NCBI GenBank assembly: GCA_030544215.1
Contig: JARZZO010000009.1
Location: 54,803,129-54,867,128, forward strand
Source of the DNA: Zantedeschia hybrid cultivar
Taxonomy: Eukaryota; Streptophyta; Magnoliopsida; Alismatales; Araceae
Direction of reading: 5' to 3'
DNA length: 64,000 nucleotides
Part shown: positions 23,430-34,452 of the stretch, piece by piece
Position numbering within the stretch: position 1 is the first letter of the stretch
How the letters are laid out: each line of letters opens with the position of its first letter
Made by a program: the position numbers and the translations under genes
The notes under the pieces: generated by a model
Told to the model about the DNA's origin: nothing
The model's database searches: none
The model's input: only the letters and a program-made list of their open reading frames with translations

Positions 23430-24288
23430 ATTTAAGTAATCCATGTCGTCATTGTCAGAGCCTTATCCCATTTGTACTCATGTCCCGACACTTCAATCTA
23501 TCCACTGCCCTATTTACAATCAAAGCAAAGAAGGTCAAGTCCTTTCTTACTGTATTAAACCATCTTATTTTAGACCTTCCCCAAGTCCCTTTGCCCTCTG
23601 CCTGCAATTGATCACACCTTCAGCCAGAGCCGAACTTGGCAACCATGCACATGATCAAACTGTCTTAAGCCCATTTTCCCTAAGCTTAACATCAACTAAG
23701 GCTACACCTAACTCTCCATATATATGACCATTCCAAACCTTATCCTTTCTAGTCTTTCCGCACATCCATCTCAACATCCCCAGTTCTGCTACATTCATTT
23801 TTTGTATCTGTTCTTTCCTCACTGCTCGACACTCAGTCTCATACAACATAGCAAGCCTCATGTCTATACAAAACTTTCCTTTGAGTTTAAGGAGACCTGT
23901 CAATAATGGAGGACTCTAAATGCACTTACCAACCTGCCTTAACACTATGCATAACATTCTCTTGTATCTTCCCATTCTCTTGAATCATAGATTTTTTTTA
24001 ATAACGCAACTTACCACTTTTAGGAATAACTTGACCATTGATCATAATCAAATCATATTGGCCTACCATCTTGTTACTGAAACTGCATTTCAAACATTCT
24101 GATTTAGTTTGACTAATCCTAAAACCTTTAGATTCCAAGGCACCCTATTGCTTTTCTAACTTATCATTCAAGTCATCTGCATACTCATCAGTTAAAACAA
24201 TATTGTCCACAAATAATGTACACCAGGGGATGCTGTCATGTAATTTCCACTTCATCCATAACTAAAGTAAGGAGGTCTGGACTTTAAT
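23430..24288 (-). mobile_element. RTE-type LINE, C-terminal RT part (outer layer of a nest, left piece)
   Basis: Minus-strand. Readings include LLTLVMDE at about 24265, IPWCTLFVDNIVLTDEYA at about 24210-24250 (the RTE motif FADD changed to FVDN), and the downstream KLKGKFCIDMRLAMLYETEC and GMLRWMCGKTRKDKV at 23655-23903. These match the order in plant RTE LINEs. It is the continuation of 31310-31510 after insertion of the younger LINEs. Confidence 0.8.
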
Positions 24289-24837
24289 AATGAAAGTTAC
24301 TACTTTTAGGAATAACTAATGTATACCTTTAGATATCTATGTGAAGATATCCTTTGGGATGGTACTAGGGTGAAGATTGGAAATGGTCGGAAGTGCCTCT
24401 GCTGGCAAGACTTATGGTGTGATCCTTGTCCTCTCCAGGCATTCTTCCCGAGGCTTTTTGCTATTTCTCTTGACCCTCTCACTCATGTGGGGCAGGTGGT
24501 TGAGTCTATCAGTTTCAATTGCTTTTGGAGGCCTCCCTTCAGGTGGAATCAGAGAGACAAGGAGGTTACAGAATTCATGCAGCTTCTTCAACTCTTGTAT
24601 AGCTGCCAAATACATCTTTCTTCTCAGCACCACAAGATTTGACAATGCGAACCTTCGTGGGCCTTCACTATGAAATCAGCCTACCACTTTGTTGTTGATG
24701 GTGGGACTAGGTTTCCTTAAAGGACCAAAAGTCCTCTCAAGTGAAGATTTTGATATGGAGGATGTCCCTCAACAGATTACCTACCTGTGATAGACTTGCT
24801 CAGTTTATGCCCAATTGGTATACCTCTTGCTGCCTTT
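24289..24837 (+). mobile_element. L1-type LINE, middle layer of nest, left piece
   Basis: Plus-strand, 5'-truncated. Readings VKIGNGRKCLCWQDLWCD and LNRLPTCDRLAQFMPNWYTS belong to the C-terminal ORF2 region up to the zf-RVT. It breaks at TSCCLC because the minus-strand LINE inserted there, and resumes at 30829. Flanking copies GGAGGTCTGGACTTTAAT (24271-24288) and GGACGTGTGGACTTAAT (31310-31326) look like its decayed target duplication. Confidence 0.8.
24821..24837. repeat. Left copy of 17-bp target-site duplication
   Basis: TACCTCTTGCTGCCTTT, identical to 30812-30828. It lies in the zf-RVT coding sequence of the middle-layer LINE and borders the poly-T end of the inner LINE. Confidence 0.93.
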
Positions 24838-25070
24838 TTTTTTGAAGGTGACCAAAGGTCACATTTCATTGATAGATATAATGGTTACAGTTTGACCAAA
24901 GTCAATACAAACTCCATTGACCAAAGTCAATCACAAACACAAGCCAAAACAGCAAGAATTATCTAGAGATTAATTTAAAAAAAAAAATACAAGAAAAGCT
25001 TCTTAAACTTCAAAGCAGCACAGAGCAAAGAAGAATCTCCCATATTAAAGAGGAGCCCAGCAGCCTTTGC

Positions 25071-25445
25071 CTAGATAAAAGTCCACCTGACAGCTCTAGC
25101 CAAGATGTGATCGATCCGATTGAATGATTGACTGAAAGTTCTTGAATTTTTTTCAAACCAGATAGACCAAAGCATGGCTAGCAGAAGCAAAGACCAAATC
25201 TTGAGGTCGGATGGGATTGGACAAATCCCATTCCATTGTTGGAGGAGGCTTGGTAAATCATGGAAGTCCTTCCAATGAAAAGAGAGTAATAGTCCAATAG
25301 ATTTCCATAAGACATTAATGACCCCACAATGCATAAATAGATGCTCGGCATTCTCCTTCAAGATTCCACAGAAAACACAATTAGAGATTTTGACATGGGG
25401 AACGAACTTCAGTCTGTCCATGGTTGGAAGTCCGCCCAGTGCCAT
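25071..25445 (-). pseudogene. Inner LINE ORF2: zf-RVT C-terminus
   Basis: ORF with LPTMDRLKF, then the zinc motif CVFCGILKENAEHLFMHC and LLLAMLWSIWFEKNSRTF, ending at a natural-looking TAG. About 230 bp of 3' UTR lie between it and the poly-A tail. Confidence 0.9.
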
Positions 25446-25599
25446 CTTCCAAAGGAATACTCTAATTTTTTTAGGAAGAAGGGTGGACCATACAGTATGA
25501 TGTCAATTGACTCTCAATCCTCTGTCACTAGGCATTTTGGTAAGAGCATTGACAAAAAATATCCCTTTGTAATTCCAAGCCCAACTTCTGGAGGCCTTC

Positions 25600-27247
25600 T
25601 ACAGCTGATTTACATAGCTTAAAACAAGCAAAAGTTGATCCATTTCAATGCCCACAGGCTCCCTTCTGAGACTAATATTCCAATGACTGCTTTCCTCTGG
25701 ATCATAGATGACATTAATTGACTTTCCTTTATCCTCTGCAATACTATACAATTGCTGAAATTTGACTGTAAGAGGAATGTCTGTGCACCATCTGTCCTCC
25801 CAAAATCTGATCCAGTTCCCATCTCCCACAGGGAAAGTGATGGTTGTGTTGACAAGACTTGTTGATGTTCCTCTATATGGGTGAAATTGATAATTGAGAG
25901 GAGGGTTGAATAGCCCATTTGGACGCTTGAGGGTAATATTTGTTTATGATGATTTTGACCCATAGAGCGTTATCATTTTCACCCATTCTCCATAACCATT
26001 TAGCAAGCAATGCTTTATTGATGACCTCCCTGTGCTTTGCTAGTGTAGACCCTATCCCAAGCAACAAGATGCAGTCCTTTATTCTCCCTCCTCCCAAAAA
26101 AAATGGAACTCCTTATGCTTTCAATAATTCTTTCCACAGTTTTCGGAATAGAAAGAATGGAGAGGTGGTAAGTACTCAAGGATGATAGTATAGTTTTGGA
26201 AAGGATCCATTTACCTCCAGCAGATAGAAACTTTGCTTTCCAACCTTCCAATGCATGTGCAAATTTTTGAATTAGACGGTCCCATTCCCTAACTTTACTG
26301 CTGACATTGGAAAGAGGGAGGCCAAGATATTTGATGGGAAATTGGGACTATTTGCAATTTAAATCAGCAGCAATCTGATTGCTTCTATCTATCCCAGTGT
26401 TGATGCCCACAATTTCAAATTTGTCAAAGTTAATAGGAAGTCCGGTGACAGCCTCAACCAACAATAGGATTTTCTTGATATTTGCAAGCTTAGCATCTTC
26501 GGTGGATGAGAAAATCAAAGAATCATATGCAGATTGAAGATGGGATAGCTGAATGCCATTTATGCTTGCAAGGAAACCATCAACCAGCCCTTCTAAAGCA
26601 ACTTGATCCCAAAGAGAGCTCAGCACTTGGCTAACCATGATGAAGATGAGAGGAGAGATAGGGTCTCCATGTCTTAGTCCTCTAGAACTAGCAAAGTAAT
26701 CACTTGATTCCCCATTGATAAGAATAGAAAACCTAGCAGAGGTAACACAATTCATAACTCAACTGATCCACCTTTGTTTGAAGCCCATAAGCAGGAATAC
26801 TTTTTCAATGCAACTCCAACAAACTTTATCAAAAGCTTTCTCGAAATCTAATTTAAAGACAACTCCTTGTTTCTTATAGCACTTCTGTGAATGAATAGCT
26901 TCATGAGCTGCTAGGAAGTTATCTAGGATGTACCTTCCTTTCAAAAAAGCAGATTGATTGATGCTAATGATATTTTGCAATGCCTTCTTCAGCCGGTTTG
27001 CCATGATTTTAGTGATGATTTTATAACAGCCATTTAATAGACTAATAGGTCTAAAATTTGCAGGCTTCTCAGCACCCTCCTTGTTTGGAATAAGAACAAT
27101 AAAGGTAGAGTTGAAACAATTGATGGATTGCGGCCTGTGCTGAAATTCCTTCAAAGCATTAAATAAATCTTCCTTAATGACTTCCCAAAAAAATTGATAG
27201 AATCCCATAAAAAAACCATCAGGCCCTGGGGATTTGTTGGCATTCAT
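25600..27247 (-). pseudogene. Inner LINE ORF2: reverse transcriptase
   Basis: Readings follow the non-LTR RT order: NKSPGPDGFFMGFYQFFWEV, FRPISLLNGCYKIITKIMA, NQSAFLKGRYI, VVFKLDFEKAFDKV, then RGLRHGDPISPLIFIMVSQV. Where LQYADD is expected the sequence reads LQSAYDS, so the first catalytic Asp and the Tyr are lost. The thumb region follows (WKAKFLSAGGKWILSKTILS). One stop at about 26756 (after RWIS) and later frameshifts break the ORF. It would be catalytically dead. Confidence 0.9.
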
Positions 27248-27258
27248 GTTGAATACAG

Positions 27259-27540
27259 CTTCCTTAACTTCCTCTTCAATAAATTCAGCACATAAAGTTT
27301 CAGCTGTTGAATTATCTATTTTCAGAAGAATACCCTCCTTCAGATTAGGTCTCCAATGCTCATTTTCTGTGAAAATTTATTGGAAATAGGAAATGAAAGC
27401 TTCCTTAACTTCCTCTTCAATAAATTCAGCACATAAAGTTTCAGCTGTTGAATTATCTATTTTCAGAAGAATACCCTCCTTCAGATTAGGTCTTCAATGC
27501 TCATTTTCTGTGAAAATTTATTGGAAATAGGAAATGAAAG
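27259..27540. repeat. 141-bp tandem duplication inside LINE ORF2
   Basis: 27259-27399 and 27400-27540 are identical except for one base by eye. The length is exactly 47 codons, so the frame is kept. Both copies carry the same TAA stop, so that stop was there before the duplication. The second copy (5' in ORF2) has an extra TGA where the first reads TGG. Confidence 0.95.
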
Positions 27541-28730
27541 CTTCTTTGATGCCAACCTCTGAATCAATAAATTGATCTTCAATTTTAATGTGTTCTATCC
27601 TGAGAGTTCTCTTCTTGACTCCTGCGACTGCATGAAAGAATCTAGTGTTATTATCCCCTTCTTTAAGCCAAAGTTCATTGGCTCTTTGTCTCCATTTGAT
27701 TTCTTCAAGACGAAGCCACTCATTAAATTCAGCCTTGAGGGCCCCCAATTCAAAGAATTCCTCGGAGGACAGATCTTGTGAATCTACTTTAGCTTCAAGG
27801 ACTTCCAATTTGCTCATATACAACTTCCTAGTAGCAGCTTTATCCTCATGGGTCTGATGGCTCCACAATTTTAAACAATTTCTAAGTCCTTTGAGTTTAG
27901 TAGAGAAAGTCCTACAAGCATAATTATATGTAAGGCCTTCCTTCCACCAATTAGTAACCAGATCTTTAAAGCCTTCTTGAGACTGCCAGGCTATTTCATA
28001 TCTGAACCTTTGCTTACTCTTGCCATCCATAGTCTTCAGGAGCAAAGGAATATGATCTGAAACAGATTTGTTGAGCCCTAAAATGGATGAAAGTGGGAAG
28101 TATTTGATCCAATGTGTAGAAACGAGAATTCTATCAATCCTTGATTGGATATTAAGATTATGTAGATTAGACATATTAGACCATGTAAATGTTCTGTTAG
28201 AAAGCTCCAAGTCTACCAAGCCATTGTCATTAATCCAGCAGTTAAACTTTTCCATCTCAACCGACCACTTCTGACCCATATCTTCCCAAGGAAACCTCAC
28301 CACATTAAAATCACCAAGGATGCACCAATTGTCCATAAATAATTTTGCCAGTCTGCGTAATTCTTACAAGAATTTATCCATGTCCTAATCTTTGTTAGGG
28401 CCACAAACAGATGTAAGAATCCAATTCTTATTGTTGTTGATATTAGAGAACAATACTGACAGACTAAACAGACCTATATCACATAAAGAGCTATGAAATT
28501 TATTCCCATTCCACATGATAATGTCCCCCATTGTTTCCAACTGCAGGTATGAAAGCCCACTCATAGAGAGAAGATCCATTGATCCTAGAAATGCATTGAG
28601 CTTCCACATTATCCCTTTTGGTTTCTTGAAGGCAAAAGCAATCAATTTTATAACTATAAATACAATCTCTCACTGCTCTCTGTTTAGAGTCTGTGTTCAG
28701 TCATCTGATGTTCCATGAGCAGATGTTCAT
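27518..28730 (-). pseudogene. Inner LINE ORF2: APE-type endonuclease and linker
   Basis: ATG at 28730, MNICSWNIR, then a TGA where Gly is expected, then KIDCFCLQETKR, so the N and E catalytic blocks are present. After a frameshift the long ORF 27518-28336 gives WCILGDFNVVRFPWED, FTWSNM, RIDRILVS and SDHIPLLL: the GDFN, TWSN, LDR and SDH blocks of these endonucleases, followed by the linker to RT. It ends at the TAA in a duplicated 141-bp block. Confidence 0.85.
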
Positions 28731-30792
28731 TTCAAAAGCAAGTTCTTCCCTACCATCTTTTTATCTCTTAGTCTGTCAAGTAGTTCATTGTTTTGGACAT
28801 TGATTTCCCTCTTACCTATTTTATTTCCTCCTTTATAACCTTTGACCTTGGATGAGTTGTGCAAAGCATCCGCTCTTCTCAACTTCTTAATGAAGCTAAT
28901 AACCACCTCCTCTCTACCCAAAAATGATACCCCAATCCTTTCTCCGAACTGTATAATATCCTCAGTCCACGGCTTCTCCACAGATAGTGGTTCGGAAGGT
29001 GTAAAGAAAGGTACAATGGCTCTTGAGTTATCTACCTCATTAGTAAGGTCTGAGAAGAAACAACCCTGGTTCAGTCTGGTAGGAAGAGAAGGATCAGCCG
29101 ATTTAGAAGAAGCAGGTTCTGAGAATGTGACGATGATGTCACTCGGCGACAGCGCAAGAGAGAGAGCTGGGCAGAAAGCAACTTCTGGTGGAGTATCAAC
29201 CTATCCCTTGGTCTGAGAAGATGGAAGGAGCTCTGAAAAACCAAGGGTTGGGCTGCCAGAACGAGTTGCAGGGAACTCGCGTTCCAGAGAAAGGAGAAAG
29301 AGATTGTATCGAGTACAATCGGGTGAAGACGAAGGACCCAATGGTAGTAAGTCAGACCCGAACTCCAGATCCGGGAACCTGATTGACTTACCCGCTACAG
29401 GCCTTTCGAATGGACCCGACAGGAAAGAGTCCGGCACCCGCTACTGTTTATCTTCCAAACCCGATAGGCTGATTTCCGAATTGTTGGCCTCCTTGAGACA
29501 ACCAGACGCCCCACAACTGTTCCGGGAAGTGCTCTGCTCATAATGGCTCTTCCCCGTCTTCCCCAAGGCATCGAAGGCTGCACAATCAACATTAAGACTA
29601 CCTTAAATAATGGGGTCGGCGCCCTTAACAGAAATCCCCTCAAAGCTTGGGCACCCTTTACAGAAAAAGGAGCAGACCTCGAGGAAAAACCAGGAGCTGG
29701 TTGATCAACTAACTGACTCGCTTTGGAGTCAGGTGCCCGAGTCTGACTCGGCACCCATTTCAGGACAGGCAAACAATTCTTCACTGGAGTTGAGGTCTCC
29801 ATCGGAGCCCCAGAATTAGAAACCATCTGAACAGGGAGACGGGACTGCTTGTAAGTTTTGTAGGCAAAAACAACATCTACCCAACTCCAGTCAACCGGCG
29901 AAGGCCGATGGGATTCCTCCACTTTGCAGGACAGGGAGGAAGATGAGGGAAGCTCTGGTGAAATAGAAATCTAGAACCGGCGGCCACCCAGTCTAATTCT
30001 TAAAGAGGTTGGTATGCTCTCAAGGGAATCAACCTCCACTAGAAGCCTAGCGTACAAGAGCATCTCTGAACGAAGTGACCTGTCATCAATCTTGCGAAGG
30101 CTGCCAAATCCATCAACCAGTGCCTAGAATGTAGGAACATTCCAAGTATGGAGTGGCAGGTCTTTCACCAAGCACCAAACAAGGTGCCCTACAACTACAG
30201 GCTTCGCTCCCTTCTCAGCATTCCATTGCGAAAAGATGAAAGAGAATCCCCTGAAGGAAATATGTTGCACAGAGAGAGTAGCATCCTTCCATCCCTGCAT
30301 CGTGGAATGAATGATGAATTCCTTTCCAGCTATCTCACGGATTCTCCAGTGGTAATTCCCTGGCCATGTATGGGACAGAGCATCCCAGATTAACAGCACA
30401 GGGTAAGACACTGGGTCCTCCGAAGAATGCTCAAGAGAGTTAAACTGGACCACAAACCCTGCTTGCAAGAGGTCCTGGGCAATACTGACTTCGTTAGACT
30501 AGGGGATCTCGACTATAGGAGAAGGTACAGAGTCGAAAAGAACCTTCATCTTGGAGTGACAAGAGAAGCTCTTGTGACCCTGCTGCCCACAGGTGATACA
30601 TCTCACCTTGTAAAGGCAGTCCCTTGCCCAATGTCCTCGCTGGAGACACTTAATGCAGGCGTCATTGCCCACCGGAAGGCGAGAGATAGGCCGACAAGCC
30701 TTCGAGGGAGCTCTCTCTCTCTCCCTTCTGCCCACTATCTTCCACCCTTCCCCGTCGGCAGAGGGGGGAAGCAGGTTGCAGGACTTCTCCAT
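28727..30792 (-). pseudogene. Inner LINE ORF1: zinc knuckles plus DUF4283-like region
   Basis: Near the N-terminus two CCHC knuckles follow each other (CIKCLQRGHWARDC and CITCGQQGHKSFSC, about 30530-30650). A DUF4283-like region follows (30124-30468: EFIIHSTMQGWKDATLSVQH and LVWCLVKDLPLHTW), then a variable region (29395-29922). One frame runs from 30792 to 29395 with a few stops; a frameshift brings the last part to 28727-28981. The knuckles precede the DUF4283-like region, an order worth noting. The terminal TGA overlaps the ATG of ORF2. Confidence 0.75.
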
Positions 30793-30811
30793 TCCCTTGA
30801 AACATAGGCCT

Positions 30812-30828
30812 TACCTCTTGCTGCCTTT
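30812..30828. repeat. Right copy of 17-bp target-site duplication
   Basis: TACCTCTTGCTGCCTTT, identical to 24821-24837; it borders the 5' end of the inner LINE. Confidence 0.93.
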
Positions 30829-31309
30829 GTGGGACAGACGAGGAGAACCTGAACCTACTTTTCTTAGGTTGCTCCTTATCCTTGGAGGTGTGGCAGCTCC
30901 TTCATCATCAGCTCCATTGCTTTGTTAGCGACTTCGGGTTAGTGGAAGACCTCCTCAACTCCTGTGGGAGGCCATGCCCATGCAAAGGGGACTGGATTAT
31001 CTGGTGGGTGATTCTTCATGCCACTAATTGGGGATATGAAACAAAACCAACCAACCTCCCACCTCCCTCAACCACCACCACCACACACACAAAAACATGA
31101 AGAAGGTAACGCTCTCCATTAACCCTCCCCAAGAAGACAAAAGGAGGAATTACAATGGTCAAATCACAAAGGAGTATCGCTCATGCCTTCACTATATCAC
31201 ATACAAAATATAACACCCTCTTTGGCATATTGGCCTCCTTGAAGATTCTTCCTCAATACATGCTCTCTTCATTTTTATAATGTACGTGGTACTATCCACT
31301 TCCCAAAAA
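30812..31309 (+). mobile_element. L1-type LINE, middle layer of nest, right piece
   Basis: Resumes the zf-RVT reading as GTDEENLNLLFLRC then SLSLEVWQLL, directly continuing CCLC from 24837. ILHATNWGYETK follows. The 3' end has TAATGTACGTGGTACTATCC and a short A run at 31305-31309. The LINE at 57657-58962 ends in a similar way. Confidence 0.8.
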
Positions 31310-31510
31310 GGACGTGTGGACTTAATGTTGACCCTTGTTGTAATCCAATATTGACAAGAGACTTGGAAATCTCTCTAGTGATAATTCTCGCACTAGTAAA
31401 AGCCTTCTTGTACATATCCTTGGCAACATCAATGCAACCTTTAGAGACACCCTTCTTCTCTAATGTCTTCCAAATCAACTCTCGGCACCAATTCACAAGC
31501 GTTCCCTAAA
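31310..31510 (-). mobile_element. RTE-type LINE, central RT part (outer layer of a nest, right piece)
   Basis: Minus-strand ORF with RELIWKTLEKKGVSKGCIDV, then DMYKKAFTSAR and GLQQGSTLSPH, the RTE RT block just before LFTLVMDE. The reading stops exactly where the plus-strand LINE ends, and the next residues are found at 24288 downwards. Confidence 0.8.
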
Positions 31511-32033
31511 TTAAATCATATGCATATCCCCCCTCATCTCTCTATATCTCTTCATCAATTGCCTCAATAAGAAAACAGAAGACAAAAAGAAATCAGCCAA
31601 TCAGCAGTTCCCAAAAGACAAACCATCTCATCTAAGATAGTATTTTTTTAACATAACAGGTTATATTTCCAGTCGAAATCCGGAGCTTAGTGTACTTGTT
31701 AATTTTCTCTGTAAGTTTAGATGTCGCAGAACATTGTTCGCCTATCTTTTCAAAGCAGAAGCATAAGAAGATTTATTTTCTTGTCATTATTAAGTCTGGA
31801 ATGCAGTTATCAGAATGGCACAATGTAACAGAAAGTAATATGGAATGACATGAAGCAGCAGAGAAGCCTGCACTCTAGAAGGATCTACAATGTCGGCACG
31901 ATGCCATTTGCATTGACCCATACGCATGGCTGAAATTCATTATGATGCACAGCAGATAGCAAGAATAAACAACAAAGTTAGCATTTTGTCCATTCTCTCA
32001 GAAAAGAAAAAGATTTAAAGATTTAAAGATTTT
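31511..32033. other. Intron 4 sequence, nothing recognised
   Basis: AT-rich, no coding or repeat structure recognised. It ends in AAAGATTTAAAGATTTAAAG next to a LINE tail. Confidence 0.5.
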
Positions 32034-32609
32034 TTTGAAGGTGGTTGGTATCACAAAGTGTATTAATGTAACCCAAAAAAAAGATACATGGGGAATGTAC
32101 AAGAGTGAGGAACAAAAGCCCTCAGAGATTCCCTCTATACAAAAGGCACCCAATTAGCACATCACTCAAAACCCTGCCAAAAGAACCAAAAAAATAGGGA
32201 TTAGCAGCCTCCTCGTTACATTTGACTTTCACCCACTCCCTAATTATAGTACAAACAAAATTAGCATTTCAGTCTGGGACCAATGCTTCCTTCTTGAAGA
32301 TTCTTCTATTTCCTTTTCACCACATAGCCCATAGGGTGGCATGAAGAATCAGCCACCAGACCTCGCATCCTCCACCTTGCCATCCTCCTCGGTTGTTGGG
32401 TGCCAACTCCGCTTGTATAGGAGGCTGGCCACTCAGTCTGTGAACCAGCCCAAACCTACAGCTTGGCAAAGATAAGCTGTTAAACCTCCTTGGAATATGG
32501 ACAAAAGCACAAACAGATGGTCTAGAGACTCCTCCCTACATAAACACCACATTGTGTGTAAGCCAGATACAAAGCAGACCACTCTATTACATGTGGTGGT
32601 CGGTACGAG
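32034..32609 (-). mobile_element. L1-type LINE, 3' end (zf-RVT)
   Basis: Minus-strand. ORF 32433-32723 contains CNRVVCFVSGLHTMWCLC and REESLDHLFVLLS, a decayed zf-RVT motif. Downstream are the FFMP- and VLV-type residues seen in related copies and an A-rich tail (poly-T at 32028-32036). The 5' end abuts the repeat at 32610. Confidence 0.7.
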
Positions 32610-33058
32610 CATAGTTGTCAATCCCATTCCAGGCCCCATTTTTTTATTGGGAAGGGACATGCAGGTGTATTGGACAATTGTCCCGTCCAGGCATTTTTCA
32701 TACACATATTCTGACAAATACAATAGACATATATATAAATAATATCAAAATAAACATATAAACATCAAATAACATAAAATTAACGCAATAAAAGCATTTA
32801 GGATGGTTTATGGCTTTAAAGGAGTATATTCATCAAATGAACCCCCTAAAATAAATTGACAAAGAGCTTAAGCAGCTTGGAAAATCTCGGGTTAAAATTC
32901 TGGCTGGGTTAGGCCAAGATGGTCGGGATAGACTGGGACAGGCCGGTACATCCCAAGACGGACATTGGGATAGACAAGAAGTAGCCAGTCCCATTTTCAC
33001 ACTAGGCCAGGATGTCCCGGCCAATTCTAACTGGGATGGGAAAGGATTGACTACTATA
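32610..33058 (-). mobile_element. Non-coding repeat with CATAGTTGTCAATC ends (copy 1)
   Basis: Left end CATAGTTGTCAATCCCATTCC; right end reverse-complemented ATAGTAGTCAATCCTTTCCC. Subterminal GGGAC/GTCCC and GGCCxG motifs flank an AT-rich core. An inverted second copy lies at 44459-44908. hAT-like MITE structure is suspected, but no target duplication was seen. Confidence 0.6.
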
Positions 33059-33469
33059 GTCTACTTAAAAAGCCCTTCACGAAGTCTGACTATAAAGTTG
33101 AGGATACTATGCTAGGAGAAGTCAAAAACAATATATGGGTAGTACATATCTAGTCTCTGATCAGTCAAGATCTGAGATTCCATATTTGTAACCTTAGAAG
33201 GAGACAATGCTATCGTGGGAGGACAAGGATAGTGAATGCCCAGGCTACAGTTATGAGGACAATCGTGTTGCACAATTAGTTCCTATAAAATAAATAAAAT
33301 TTGGGTTTTTATTAATTTAATCATTTTAATAAATATTTAATCACATTTTAAATAAATTTGCAGAAACAGGCACTTAAGATTGTTCGGCGTGGAGAAAGCC
33401 GACTTAAAGTCGAGCTTGGCAACACTGAACTATGTTCGGTGCTGCCATTAATGCCGAGTTAAACAACCT

Positions 33470-33720
33470 TCTCCACCCCCACCCCCACCCCCGCACCTCC
33501 CCTCCCCATTCACCCATTAGCTGCCGTGCATGCCCAGAAGCACCCGCAGCCCATTCACCCACTTTCTGCCAAACATACCCAGCATGCAGTAGCCTGCAGC
33601 CCATTCACCCCTGCTGCCACACATGCCCAGCAGGAGCAGCCCATTCATCCCCACTGCCATGCACGTCCAACAGCAGCTCGCAGCCCATTCACCTGCACCC
33701 GCCCCCTATTGTTCTTCTTC
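33470..33720. repeat. Degenerate repeat around CAGCCCATTCACCC
   Basis: Copies of CAGCCCATTCACC(C) with CTGCCxxxCATGCCCAGCA between them recur about five times at irregular spacing, after a (CCCCCA)n run at 33475-33492. Plus-strand ORFs over it are compositional. Confidence 0.7.
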
Positions 33721-33845
33721 AGCCTGGCCTAAATTAATGTTGCCAATGCCAACCTAAATTCGGCATTGGCAATGCCAGCTTTAGGTCGGGTTTGGCAACC
33801 CGGAACATTCATCCAACACATGTTCGGACGGACACATGTCGCTTG

Positions 33846-34452
33846 CATTGTTTAAAAAGGCAATGCCACACAGCACTGAGGCATAAGCCTCAAGGCAAGG
33901 TGCTAGGAAAACACCCCACGGCATATGCCTCAAGCTACTTACCTGAAGCATCCACCTCAATCTACTTACCTGAGGCTTATGCCTTTTGTTAATTGAAGCA
34001 TGTGCCTTACGTCATTGACTTGAGGCTTATGCCTTGAGGCAGTAAGAGAATGTGATGCTTTAAGGTAGACCTAAAGCATATGCCACCTTTATTGTCGCTA
34101 AAACATGAATGAATGATGACAATTCTATTAGATAAACAAAATAAAGGAATTTAAACTAAACCCAATTCTTCTAGTTCCACCACCAAAACAGAGGGCAATA
34201 ACTCTAGTAGTTCATGCTGTAATGCCAACTAGTAGTCAATGGCTTTTTCCCCATAGTTCATTTGTATGGGCCCTATCATTAAGTTGAAACAATATTACCA
34301 GTGACAAGTGAGAATTGTTTAATTTTCTATAATAGTTTTAACATCCTTTCCCTAAAATAGTGAGGCTTACACCTCTTGCGCCTCAAGGCTTATGCCTTGT
34401 AAGACTCTTGTAAAGTGCCTCATGACCGCCTTAAGTCCTTTTAAACTATGGT
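33846..34452. mobile_element. hAT-type MITE, 607 bp, nested in the fold-back element
   Basis: The ends CATTGTTTAAAAAGG and (reverse-complemented) CATAGTTTAAAAGG are inverted. Flanks GTCGCTTG (33838-33845) and GTTGCTTG (34453-34460) agree in 7 of 8 bases. The subterminal regions are full of GAGGCTTATGCCT and GCATAAGCCTCAAGGC motifs. No coding capacity. Confidence 0.8.

Larger units (their letters stand above)
24838..30811 (-). mobile_element. Near-full-length L1-type LINE (about 6 kb), inner layer of nest, perfect 17-bp target duplication
   Basis: Minus-strand (sense to the host gene). From 5' to 3': ORF1 (30792-28727) with two zinc knuckles and a DUF4283-like region; ORF2 (28730-25071) with endonuclease, RT and zf-RVT; a 3' UTR; and a poly-A tail seen as poly-T at 24835-24843. 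TACCTCTTGCTGCCTTT occurs at 24821-24837 and 30812-30828. It has the fewest lesions of the LINEs here, as expected for the innermost insertion. The 5' end has almost no leader, so slight 5' truncation is likely. Confidence 0.93.

Noticed and set aside
30148..30928. Plus-strand ORFs across 30148-30928
   Set aside because: Shadows of the minus-strand LINE ORF1, whose zinc knuckles and DUF4283-like region are the real signal.
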